Below, piece by piece: positions 1 to 5,890 of a DNA stretch of 11,508 bases (positions are counted from its first letter, which is position 1; each line of letters begins with the position of its first letter). Position numbers and translations under genes: made by a program. The stretch comes from Halobacteriales archaeon QS_9_67_15 (GTDB lineage: Archaea; Halobacteriota; Halobacteria; Halobacteriales; Haloarculaceae): the NCBI GenBank assembly GCA_003023165.1, contig PXSD01000055.1:10691-22198 (forward strand). The letters run 5' to 3'. The notes under the pieces are model-generated. The model saw only the letters and a list, made by a program, of their open reading frames with translations. It had not been told where the DNA came from and made no database searches.

Positions 1-266
1 CGGGTCCCCGGGAGCAGGTCGGCCGAGGCGGTCAGCGAGAAGGCGACCCGCCAGCCGTCGACCTCGGCGACCCGCCCGTGGCGGTCCCGGAGGAGCCACG
101 TGTCCCAGACGTGCACGTCGTCGTTCGGTACGTCCACCGGCGGATACACGATCGGGGCGACCGTCTTCCCCTGTCGACGGAGGCCCGCGGCCTGCTCGCG
201 CGTCCAGCGCGACCGCTCGTGCGGTCCACCGACTCCGGAGTCGTCGCTCGACGAATAGTCGGCCAT
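1..266 (-). CDS. GH68 levansucrase/inulosucrase, N-terminal part (runs off left edge)
   Basis: Fructosyltransferase of glycoside hydrolase family 68, which transfers fructose from sucrose to water or a growing fructan chain. I translated 88 residues on the minus strand from the ATG at 266-264. The diagnostic stretch is VHVWDTWLLRDRHGRVAEV followed by DGWRVAFSLTA (about residues 51-80). It matches the family's first conserved block, in which the Asp of W-D-[ST]-W, here D55, is the catalytic nucleophile (D86 in Bacillus subtilis SacB). The remaining catalytic residues lie outside the window. The N-terminus (MADYSSSDDSGVGG) is acidic and has no hydrophobic segment or Tat twin arginine, so no signal peptide is visible. 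A TATA-like box about 28 bases upstream supports this start and a leaderless mRNA. Levan versus inulin product cannot be told from this fragment. GH32 and sugar kinase genes nearby fit a fructan/sucrose locus. Confidence 0.85.
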   Translation of the reverse strand, partial: MADYSSSDDSGVGGPHERSRWTREQAAGLRRQGKTVAPIVYPPVDVPNDDVHVWDTWLLRDRHGRVAEVDGWRVAFSLTASADLLPGT

Positions 267-289
267 GTGTTTCGATTGCGCTCGTTTTG

Positions 290-299
290 GTATTAAAAT
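290..299 (-). promoter_or_regulatory. TATA-like promoter element of the GH68 gene
   Basis: On the minus strand this reads as ATTTTAATAC, an AT-rich box in GC-rich DNA. Its centre is about 28 bases upstream of the GH68 ATG at 266. In haloarchaea that spacing places transcription start at or next to the start codon, so the mRNA is probably leaderless. This is inferred from spacing and base composition only. Confidence 0.6.
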
Positions 300-400
300 C
301 TTTCTTCACGATCCGTATGAGTAGGCCCGTCGTCATTGCCACGCCAGCGCTCGATTCTCCCTCCCCTGACGACAGTGTGGACCGCCGAGTAGTGCGAACA

Positions 401-433
401 AATTTTATTTCGGAATCGAGTGAATATTTTCAC
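401..433 (+). promoter_or_regulatory. Promoter region of the usp gene with inverted repeat
   Basis: Two AT-rich boxes (about 401-410 and 423-429) lie upstream of the universal stress protein gene and either could be its TATA element. The second is embedded in GTGAATATTTTCAC (420-433), whose arms GTGAA/TTCAC are perfect inverted repeats around four bases. A regulator binding there would cover the TATA box. With the downstream box as TATA, transcription would start near 450-453 and leave a short leader that carries the Shine-Dalgarno sequence. Confidence 0.45.
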
Positions 434-459
434 AACACTTATTCCGTCAGGTCGCATAG

Positions 460-466
460 AAGGAGA
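460..466 (+). promoter_or_regulatory. Shine-Dalgarno site deciding the usp start
   Basis: AAGGAGA lies 4 bases before the ATG at 471. It is complementary to the usual 3' end of archaeal 16S rRNA. It selects this ATG over the in-frame ATG 51 bases upstream (420), which would add a non-homologous tail overlapping the promoter. It is the only convincing ribosome-binding site in the window. Confidence 0.75.
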
Positions 467-470
467 TACT

Positions 471-929
471 ATGACAGAAACAGCAGTCATCGCTGTCAGC
501 AGGAACGACGAACGGCGACTCGACAAACTCGCGTCCGCCGCGACCGACTCGCTCGACGACGACGGGCAGGCTATCGTACTCCACGTCTTCGACGGAACCG
601 AGTACGACGACCTCACCGAGCGACTGAACCTCCCGACCGGCGGCGCAGACGCGTCGGACGAACTCGCGCGCCGACACAGTGTGGCCAGCGACGTGGCCGA
701 GCGACTCGACGCCGACGGCGTCGACGTATCGGTCCGTGGCGCGGTCGGCACCGAGAGCGACGCGATCCTCGACGTGGCCGACGACGTCGGCGCGGACCTG
801 GTTGTCATCGGCGGCCGCAAGCGTTCGCCGAGCGGGAAGGCGCTGTTCGGTTCGACCGCCCAGACGGTCCTCCTCGAGGCCGACTGCCCGGTCACCTTCG
901 TCAAGGAAGACAGGAAAGCCCTCGCGTAA
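471..929 (+). CDS. Universal stress protein (UspA family)
   Basis: 152-residue single-domain protein of the UspA alpha/beta fold, cytoplasmic. These nucleotide-binding proteins are stress-associated, and their specific roles in haloarchaea are mostly unknown. It opens with the first beta strand (TAVIAVS, residues 3-10), has the HVF strand near 38-40, and ends with the family's C-terminal block VVIGGRKRSPSG...FGSTAQTVL (about 111-134) and CPVTFVK. That block is the ATP-binding loop G-2x-G-9x-G-[ST], but the second Gly is Lys here, so ATP binding may be modified. The start at 471 is set by a Shine-Dalgarno motif and gives the usual family length of about 140-155 residues. It stands between the divergent GH68 gene and the co-directional GH32 gene, but a separate promoter before GH32 suggests they are not one operon. 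Function in sugar metabolism is not implied by the sequence. Confidence 0.9.
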   Translation: MTETAVIAVSRNDERRLDKLASAATDSLDDDGQAIVLHVFDGTEYDDLTERLNLPTGGADASDELARRHSVASDVAERLDADGVDVSVRGAVGTESDAILDVADDVGADLVVIGGRKRSPSGKALFGSTAQTVLLEADCPVTFVKEDRKALA

Positions 930-970
930 CCGGTCGACCGCCGACCGACCGCGGCGAGTCCGTCGCCGAA

Positions 971-983
971 CTATACTTTTAAG
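971..983 (+). promoter_or_regulatory. TATA-like promoter element of the GH32 gene
   Basis: CTATACTTTTAAG, centred about 28 bases upstream of the GH32 ATG at 1007, in an otherwise GC-rich spacer of 77 bp after usp. The spacing predicts a leaderless transcript independent of usp. No Shine-Dalgarno motif precedes the ATG, which agrees. Confidence 0.65.
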
Positions 984-1006
984 TCCGTCAGTGGTCACCG
1001 ATCGGT

Positions 1007-2488
1007 ATGAGCCTCGACGGGGAGCTACCGGTAGGTGTGCGGGAGTCGCCGGAACTCGACGGCTACGCGGCGCGGCGCCGCGAGTTCCGGACCGACCCGT
1101 ACCGACCGGACTACCACTTCGTGCCGCCGGGGGGGATCCTCCACGACCCGAACGGCGCGGTGTACTGGGACGGGCGCTATCACCTCTTTTATCAGTTCTG
1201 GCCGCCCGACGTGAGCGAGGACCGCACCTGGGAGGAGGCCATGCACTGGGGCCACGCCGTCAGCGAGGACCTGGTTCACTGGACCGACCTCCCGGTCGCG
1301 CTGTCGCCCGACGACGGCCCCGAAGCCGGGTGTTTCAGCGGACAGGCGCTCGCCGAGGACGACCGTGTCATCGTGATGTACTTCGGCACCGAAGTCGGCA
1401 ACTGCGTCGCCGCCGCCGACGCCCCGTATCTCACCGACTTCGAGCGCTCCGAGGAGAACCCGGTCATCCCCATCGACGAGGACGCGCCATACGAGGTCTT
1501 CGACCCCTGTCTCTGGCGGGAGGGCGACACTTACCACTCGCTGTCGGGCTGGAAGCGCGACGGCCGGACGGCGGAGTTCCTCTTCGACTCCGGGAACCTC
1601 ACCGACTGGGACTACCGCGGCACGATGGTCAAGGGCGGCTTCCACACGGACCCCGACGAGGACGGCGCCGTCCCCAACTTCTTCGAGCTCGACGGCAAAC
1701 ACGTCCTCCTCTTTTTCAGCCATTCGCGTGGACCCCAATACTACGTCGGCGACTACTACGGCGGGACCGACTTCGACATCCGCTCGCACGGGCGGTTGAA
1801 CTTCGGACCTGTCGACAACGGCAACCTCCACGCTCCGTCGATCCTCCACGCCGACGACGGCCGCCGGATCGCCTTCTTCAACGTGGTCGAGGGCCGCCAC
1901 GACTGGCAAAAGCGACCCGGTGAGGGGTGGGCGGGCGTGGTCTCGCTCCCGCGCGCGCTCTCGCTCGACGGCGACAGCCTCCGCGCCGAACCGGTCGCGG
2001 AACTGACCGCGCTGCGGACGAACCACCGCCACATCGATGGCCACGCCGTCCCGGCCAACGGGGAGTGGGTCGTCCCAGACATCGGCGGCGCGAGCGTCGA
2101 ACTGCGGGCCACGATCGCCGTCGGAGACGCCGAGGAAGTCGGTCTCTCGGTTCTCCGCTCGCCCGACGGGAACGAGGAGACCACGGTCTCCTACTGGGAC
2201 GGGTCGGGGTCGCTCGGTATCGACCTCGGCGACTCCAGCGAGAACCCCGACGCACGCGGGCGCCCCCCGGAAATCGGCCCGTTCTCGCTCGGCGAGGACG
2301 AACCGCTCGAGCTGCGGGTGTTCGTCGACAAGAGCATCGTCGAGGTGTTCGCCAACGGTCGCCAGACGCTCACGACGCGCGTCTACCCGAGTCGGAGCGA
2401 CAGCATCGGCGTCGCCCTGTCCGCCGAGCGCGGCGCCGCCCGACTCGAGTCGATGGACGTCTGGGACATGCAGAGCATCTGGCCCTGA
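1007..2488 (+). CDS. GH32 beta-fructosidase-like protein with altered active-site motifs
   Basis: 493-residue glycoside hydrolase family 32 protein. The family hydrolyses sucrose, levan or inulin to release fructose. The N-terminal five-bladed propeller contains GGILHDPNGAVYWDG, where D47 is the expected nucleophile of the (W)xNDPNG motif, then YHLFYQFWPP, MHWGHAVSEDLVHW and CFSG (109-112, the FSG motif). The stabilising Asp is kept in VFDPCLW (D166), but the Arg of the RDP motif is Phe. The usual E-C-P-D acid/base block aligns with AVPN (221-224), so the catalytic Glu is replaced by Ala. The C-terminal beta-sandwich ends with LRVFVDKSIVEVFANG, typical of GH32. No signal peptide is seen, so it is probably cytoplasmic. 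It converges on the kinase gene with 24 bp between stops. Family membership is firm; activity and substrate are open because of the missing Glu. Confidence 0.88.
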   Translation: MSLDGELPVGVRESPELDGYAARRREFRTDPYRPDYHFVPPGGILHDPNGAVYWDGRYHLFYQFWPPDVSEDRTWEEAMHWGHAVSEDLVHWTDLPVALSPDDGPEAGCFSGQALAEDDRVIVMYFGTEVGNCVAAADAPYLTDFERSEENPVIPIDEDAPYEVFDPCLWREGDTYHSLSGWKRDGRTAEFLFDSGNLTDWDYRGTMVKGGFHTDPDEDGAVPNFFELDGKHVLLFFSHSRGPQYYVGDYYGGTDFDIRSHGRLNFGPVDNGNLHAPSILHADDGRRIAFFNVVEGRHDWQKRPGEGWAGVVSLPRALSLDGDSLRAEPVAELTALRTNHRHIDGHAVPANGEWVVPDIGGASVELRATIAVGDAEEVGLSVLRSPDGNEETTVSYWDGSGSLGIDLGDSSENPDARGRPPEIGPFSLGEDEPLELRVFVDKSIVEVFANGRQTLTTRVYPSRSDSIGVALSAERGAARLESMDVWDMQSIWP

Positions 2489-2512
2489 CACCGCCCTGCG
2501 ACCCCTCCGCCG

Positions 2513-3451
2513 CTACAGTACCGCGTCCAGGTCCGGGAGTTCGGCCATCCCGCCGGCGCGCATCGTTGACGCCGCGGCAACGGCGTCCGCGCGCGCGAGC
2601 ACCTCGTCCAGGTCGGTCGTCCCGTCCGCGAGCGCGTCGACAATGCCCGCAGTGAAGGCGTCCCCCGCACCGGTCGTGTCGACGGCGTCGACCGCGTAGC
2701 CGTCGTGTGTCGCGCCTCCGGCCGCCCACGGAGCGGTCTCGGTCGCCGACGCGGCTGACCCGCGCTCCCCATGCGTCAGGAACACCGTATGCGGACCCAG
2801 CTCGTGCAGCTCTCCCGCGAGGTCCATCGGTCCGTCGCCGGTGACACCGGCGTGCGGGAGTTCCTCCAACGAGGTCTTCATGACGTCGATTGACGGGAGG
2901 ATCCGGCGGACCTGTCGCTCGAAGTCGGCCTCCGACCAGAGCTCCTGTCGCGCGTTCAGGTCGAAGACGACGGTGCAGTCCTGGTCGGCCGCGCGTTCGA
3001 CGAGGTCGTGCATGGCCTCGTGCGAGGGTGAGCACGCCAGAAGGACGCTCCCGAGGACGACCCAGTCGACGCTCGCCAGCACGTCGTCGGGCACTCGCCC
3101 CGGCTGGAAGCGCGTGTCAGCTGTCTCGTGACGGTAGAACGTGAACCGCGGGAGCGCCTCGGGGTCGTCGCTGACGAACGCGAGCGTCGTCTTCGCCTCG
3201 GCGTCGCGCTCGACGAACCGGTCGGGGAGCCCGCGCTCGGTAAGCGCGTCGACGAGGAAGTCCCCGAACGGGTCGGCCCCGACCCGCGTCCAGAACCACG
3301 GCGTTCGGTCCAGCTGCGCGAGGCGCACGGCGACGTTCGCCGGTGCGCCGCCCGGGTTTCGACTGAACGCCGCGGCGGCCGCGAGCGACGACTCCGATTC
3401 CGGCAAAAAGTCTATCAGCGCCTCTCCGGCGACGAGTACGGATGGCTTCAT
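2513..3451 (-). CDS. PfkB-family sugar kinase, probably fructokinase
   Basis: 312-residue ribokinase/PfkB-family kinase that phosphorylates a sugar with ATP in the cytoplasm. Visible motifs are the N-terminal GEALIDFLP (9-17), the first PfkB signature NPGGAPANVAVRLAQL (32-47) and the second signature DTTGAGDAFTAGI (258-270), with D264 the catalytic base and the GAGD anion hole. The GEALIDF opening and NPGGAPANVA block are common in bacterial fructokinases. Together with the GH32 and GH68 genes nearby, this makes fructose the likeliest substrate (giving fructose 6-phosphate, or fructose 1-phosphate if it acts as a ketohexokinase). KDG kinase or another PfkB activity remains possible. The ATG at 3451 was chosen over the one 69 bases upstream because homology begins at MKPSVLVAGEA and a weak TATA-like box lies 28 bases before it. 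Confidence 0.88.
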   Translation of the reverse strand: MKPSVLVAGEALIDFLPESESSLAAAAAFSRNPGGAPANVAVRLAQLDRTPWFWTRVGADPFGDFLVDALTERGLPDRFVERDAEAKTTLAFVSDDPEALPRFTFYRHETADTRFQPGRVPDDVLASVDWVVLGSVLLACSPSHEAMHDLVERAADQDCTVVFDLNARQELWSEADFERQVRRILPSIDVMKTSLEELPHAGVTGDGPMDLAGELHELGPHTVFLTHGERGSAASATETAPWAAGGATHDGYAVDAVDTTGAGDAFTAGIVDALADGTTDLDEVLARADAVAAASTMRAGGMAELPDLDAVL

Positions 3452-3474
3452 GCGTGGTCGTTGCCCACCGACCG

Positions 3475-3483
3475 GCAAAAGTC
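3475..3483 (-). promoter_or_regulatory. Weak TATA-like element of the sugar kinase gene
   Basis: On the minus strand this reads as GACTTTTGC, centred about 28 bases before the kinase ATG at 3451. The spacing suits a leaderless archaeal transcript, but the box is a poor match. An AT-richer stretch at 3528-3552 could instead serve a longer-leader promoter. Confidence 0.35.
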
Positions 3484-3841
3484 CGACCGGTCTCCGTCCG
3501 CGGTCGACCCGTCCGCACACCTACCCACAAAACAACAGTATCTATTTCATTATGCGTAGAGTAGGGTAACTCGAGTCTGTCGGTCTCCACTCCGGAACCA
3601 TCGTTCAGCCTCCGGCGAGGACCGGGCGGACGAGACGAACGAGGCCGAAATACGAGCGGAAGGACTGAGTCGTTCCTAAGGACCGGGTCCGGGACGGTTC
3701 CGAAGCGCTCGAGCTCTCTTGACGGATACGTGCCGCTAGAGGGCGTCCGCGAGCCAGAACAGGTACTAAATTTGAGGGAATAGTCTACAAGATTATGGTA
3801 TTCTACTCGTAATTCGAGACTGTCATAAGATCCGCGCTCGG
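3484..3841. other. Intergenic stretch without a recognisable gene
   Basis: About 360 bp between the sugar kinase promoter and the kptA pseudogene. No reading frame here resembles a known protein and there is no tRNA-like T-arm or rRNA similarity. Bases 3761-3835 are clearly AT-richer than the surroundings, and 3521-3556 mildly so. One short dyad, CTCG-TAATT-CGAG (about 3809-3821), lies in the AT-rich part. Since the next feature is a decaying gene, this may be non-coding DNA left after older deletions or insertions, but nothing in it identifies a source. Confidence 0.5.
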
Positions 3842-4199
3842 TCAGTCGTCACCGTAGACGGAGCGGTAATCGGGTGGGACTCGCTCGGTCGTGTACGTGT
3901 ACGGCTGCGACGGGTGAGCTCGTGGCCGTCGGCGATCATCGCGGCGGCGTCGACGGTGAAGACGACTGGATCGTCGGCGTGGCGAGCGCCGACGCGGCGC
4001 GCTCGCGGCTCGCCCAGTCGTACTGGCGCTCGGGTCCCGCCGCGAGGATGGCGTCGCGGTTGCGCGGTGCGGTGCCGTGATAGAGGGTGTCCGGGACGGG
4101 GCCGTCGCCCGATTCCGGGTCAATGTCGACGGAGTGGCCGTACGCCGCGCGGGGGTCCCAGCTACCGTCGCACCGGTCGCTGGTGCATATGTGGCCACC
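3842..4199 (-). pseudogene. kptA: Degraded kptA (RNA 2'-phosphotransferase, Tpt1/KptA family)
   Basis: Intact KptA uses NAD+ to remove a 2'-phosphate from RNA. Pieces of it are readable on the minus strand in three frames. About 4199 to 3985 gives RAAYGHSVDIDPESGDG, then PDTLYHGTAPRNRDAIL, matching the family's GHS and LYHGTA-R blocks. From 3984 to about 3907 another frame gives RHADDPVVFTVDAAAMIAD then GHEL, matching the PVVL-V-A--M--DG-- block. From 3901 to 3842 a third frame gives YTYTTERVPPDYRSVYGDD and a stop, matching the VWLTE-VP--Y C-terminal block. Two frameshifts therefore separate homologous parts. The N-terminal third, with the domain's first Arg-His pair, is missing, and the G-x(5)-RQxVHLS segment is eroded to about PERQYDWAS. 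No single frame restores the protein. It lies head to head with the GNAT gene, whose promoter occupies its former 5' end. Confidence 0.85.
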
Positions 4200-4200
4200 A

Positions 4201-4210
4201 TCTACTTACT
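4201..4210 (+). promoter_or_regulatory. TATA-like element of the HTH-GNAT gene
   Basis: TCTACTTACT is centred about 28 bases before the ATG at 4234, with no Shine-Dalgarno motif between, which predicts a leaderless mRNA. The box sits just upstream of the truncated kptA pseudogene on the opposite strand. Confidence 0.45.
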
Positions 4211-4233
4211 GTTGGCTCGGTTAAGATCGTTTA

Positions 4234-4971
4234 ATGTCGGTCCCCGACGAGGTCGACCTCTCCGGCGGTCGCAAGCAGGTCTACCGGTTCGTCGAGCGCC
4301 ACGGGCCGGTCGAGCCGTCCGTCGTCGCGGAGTCGGTCGGCGTCGACCCCGAATCGTTCCAGCATCACGTCTCGATCCTCAAGCGCGACGACCTGCTGGA
4401 AGAGGACACCGAGGGCCGGCTCCGCCCGAGCCTCCAGCGGGGCGAAACCGAGGAGTTCGAGGAGGCGGGCGTCGTCTACGAGATCCGCCCCGCGCGAACG
4501 GCGGACTTCTCGGGCGTCCTCGGCGTCATCCACGCGGTCACGGAGGGCCTCAGCTACGTCACCGCCGAGACGGTCGCCGAGGAACTCGCCTACGAGGAGA
4601 CGCTCGTCCGCCGGACACCCACGGAATGTCGGGTGGTCTTCGTCGCGACCGTCGCCGACGAGGTGGTCGGCTGGGCGCACGTCGAGGCCCAGGAGCAGGT
4701 CTCCCTCCGCGGCACCGCCGAGTGCACCGTCGGCGTCCTCGAGGAGTACCGACGCCACGGCATCGGCAGTCATCTCCTCCAGCGCGGCGTCCAGTGGGCC
4801 GCCTCCCGCGGCTGTCGGAAAGTGTACAACAGTCACCCCGCGACCAACGACGCCGCCATCGACTTCCTCGAACGCAACGGCTGGGAGATCGAGACGATCC
4901 GCGAGGACCACTACGAGATCGACGGCGAACTGGTCGACGAAGTGATGCTCGCGCGCACGATCGACGACTGA
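4234..4971 (+). CDS. Winged-helix/GNAT N-acetyltransferase fusion protein
   Basis: 245-residue two-domain protein. Residues about 10-66 form a winged helix-turn-helix (GGRKQVYRFVERHGPVEPSV then VAESVGVDPESFQHHVSIL), usually a DNA-binding fold. Residues about 83-245 are a Gcn5-related N-acetyltransferase domain starting EIRPARTADF. Its acetyl-CoA pyrophosphate loop is RRHGIG (173-178, the R/Q-x-x-G-x-G/A motif), preceded by the strand CTVGVLEEY and followed by the N-x(3)-ID-FLERNGWE block (205-219) common in the fold. GNAT enzymes move an acetyl group from acetyl-CoA to an amine on a protein or small molecule; the acceptor cannot be told here. The coupling suggests either acetylation controlled by DNA binding or a regulator that senses acetyl-CoA, but this is inference. 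The stop codon abuts a MITE-like element. The gene is convergent with the membrane protein gene. Confidence 0.85.
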   Translation: MSVPDEVDLSGGRKQVYRFVERHGPVEPSVVAESVGVDPESFQHHVSILKRDDLLEEDTEGRLRPSLQRGETEEFEEAGVVYEIRPARTADFSGVLGVIHAVTEGLSYVTAETVAEELAYEETLVRRTPTECRVVFVATVADEVVGWAHVEAQEQVSLRGTAECTVGVLEEYRRHGIGSHLLQRGVQWAASRGCRKVYNSHPATNDAAIDFLERNGWEIETIREDHYEIDGELVDEVMLARTIDD

Positions 4972-5052
4972 TACGAATTACTGTAAATTATTTCCGGACA
5001 GCGCCGGCCCCAGGGTCGGCGCGTACCGGTACATCGCGACAGTAATCCGTAT
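4971..5052. repeat. MITE-like inverted-repeat element 1 (82 bp)
   Basis: The left end ATACGAATTACTGT (4971-4984) and right end ACAGTAATCCGTAT (5039-5052) are inverted copies with one mismatch over 14 bases. The repeat continues inward imperfectly, with CCGG...GCGCCGGCCC on one arm facing CCGG...GCGCCGACCC on the other, so most of the 82 bp can fold back on itself. It has no coding capacity, which fits a miniature inverted-repeat transposable element. Its first base is the last base of the GNAT stop codon. Confidence 0.7.
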
Positions 5053-5053
5053 G

Positions 5054-5163
5054 ATACGGATCGCTGTAGATGGTTTCGAGCCAGCCGACCTGTCCGGATT
5101 CTTCGGGCGCTCAAAACCAGGACGCCGTCCGGAGCGGGGGTACCGAACTACAGCAATCCGTAT
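5054..5163. repeat. MITE-like inverted-repeat element 2 (110 bp)
   Basis: The left end ATACGGATCGCTGTAG (5054-5069) and right end CTACAGCAATCCGTAT (5148-5163) match as inverted repeats with one mismatch in 16. The termini share the consensus ATACGRATYRCTGTA with element 1, and the two elements are one base apart. The interior differs from element 1 and pairs less well, though it repeats a TCCGGA motif. The right end lies 26 bases from the stop codon of the membrane protein gene. Confidence 0.7.
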
Positions 5164-5189
5164 GAGTGGTCGGTTTTCGGCCCCCACTC

Positions 5190-5636
5190 CTACTTCCACG
5201 TGTCGCTCGACCACGCCGCTTCGGACTCCTCTGTCGGCGCTCCGCCCGCGCGCGGGAGCACCCGCGACAGGATCACGTACTCCGTCATCGCGAGCGCCAG
5301 CGCGACGACGACTGGCAGGAGCGGGTCCTCGAAGGCGAACAACAGCGCGAGGACGACGATCCCACTGGAGGACAGCGCGTACCCCGCCGCGCCGGGGTGG
5401 AAGCTCCGCGCGAGGTTCTGGTGGTCGTCGCGGACGTAGTCGTCCATTCCGCGCCGGATCGTGTAGGGGACGACGAAGAACGTCCCGACACCCGAGAGCG
5501 CGCCGACAACGATGCCGACCGCCAGCTGTTCGAAGAGGAGGACTGTCACGTACGCGAGCGCACCGAACGTCATCAGGGCGGCGGCCCCGCCGATCAGGTC
5601 CGGCGAGACCACGCCCTCGTCCATCGTCTCTGCCAT
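5190..5636 (-). CDS. Predicted four-helix membrane protein, function unknown
   Basis: 148-residue protein I do not recognise by function; it looks like a conserved haloarchaeal membrane protein. Four hydrophobic segments are visible at about 13-34, 36-58, 83-102 and 104-125. A charged loop between helices 2 and 3 (RRGMDDYVRDDHQNLARSFH, 61-80) contains both basic and acidic residues, and the tail (129-148) is hydrophilic and acidic. No signal peptide, catalytic motif or cofactor motif is seen. The ATG at 5636 is supported by a TATA-like box 27 bases upstream; the second Met at residue 5 is an alternative. It is transcribed alone, separated from the upstream nadC by 254 bp including an inverted-repeat element, and converges with the GNAT gene across the two MITE-like elements. 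Confidence 0.75.
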   Translation of the reverse strand: MAETMDEGVVSPDLIGGAAALMTFGALAYVTVLLFEQLAVGIVVGALSGVGTFFVVPYTIRRGMDDYVRDDHQNLARSFHPGAAGYALSSSGIVVLALLFAFEDPLLPVVVALALAMTEYVILSRVLPRAGGAPTEESEAAWSSDTWK

Positions 5637-5660
5637 AGGGGATCGTGTCAGCGCGGCAGG

Positions 5661-5670
5661 TTAAACGATA
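5661..5670 (-). promoter_or_regulatory. TATA-like element of the membrane protein gene
   Basis: On the minus strand this reads as TATCGTTTAA, with its TTTAA core about 27 bases upstream of the ATG at 5636. The spacing predicts a leaderless mRNA and supports an own promoter rather than read-through from nadC. Confidence 0.6.
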
Positions 5671-5725
5671 GGGTCTCTGTGGGGAAGGTGTGAGTGATGG
5701 TTCCGTACCCTCTGCGACCGTGAAC

Positions 5726-5840
5726 GGCGTGAAAGGGGCGGACCCGTCGACGAAGGCAGACGACACAAGCACTGGAGCGAGCACTGCGAGCGAAGGGCGC
5801 AGCGAGTCTCCCGAGTCGACGGGTTCGGGGCTTTCACGCT
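5726..5840. repeat. Inverted-repeat element 3, MITE-like, 115 bp, downstream of nadC
   Basis: The left end 5726-5751 (GGCGTGAAAG...ACCCGTCGAC) and right end 5815-5840 (GTCGACGGGT...CTTTCACGCT) are 26-base inverted repeats with about six mismatches, mostly in a central GGGGCGG/CCCCGAA block. The interior contains a near-repeat AGCACTGGAGCG/AGCACTGCGAGCG. Similar sequences, as I remember them, occur between genes in many haloarchaea, but I cannot check this here. There is no coding capacity. Being just past the nadC stop it could also act as an mRNA 3' structure. Confidence 0.6.
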
Positions 5841-5890
5841 GTCGTCGCGGTCCGAAACCGTCGCGCCAGTCACGAAGGCAGCAACTCCTC

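Noticed and set aside
1025..2491. 488-codon open frame antisense to the GH32 gene
   Set aside because: It mirrors the GH32 codons, and its protein is an Arg/Val/Asp-rich sequence without family motifs. Long antisense frames are expected from GC-rich third positions.
2486..2515. Possible bidirectional terminator between the convergent GH32 and kinase genes
   Set aside because: The 24-bp gap is GC-rich with no T-run and no clear stem-loop.
4077..5045. 322-codon + strand frame over the kptA remnant and GNAT gene
   Set aside because: It is Arg/Gly/Pro-rich and out of frame with the clear GNAT protein, with no motif of its own.
5815..5835. GGTTCG-like string resembling a tRNA T-arm
   Set aside because: It belongs to the right terminal repeat of the 5726-5840 element. 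No acceptor stem, D-arm or anticodon arm can be built around it.
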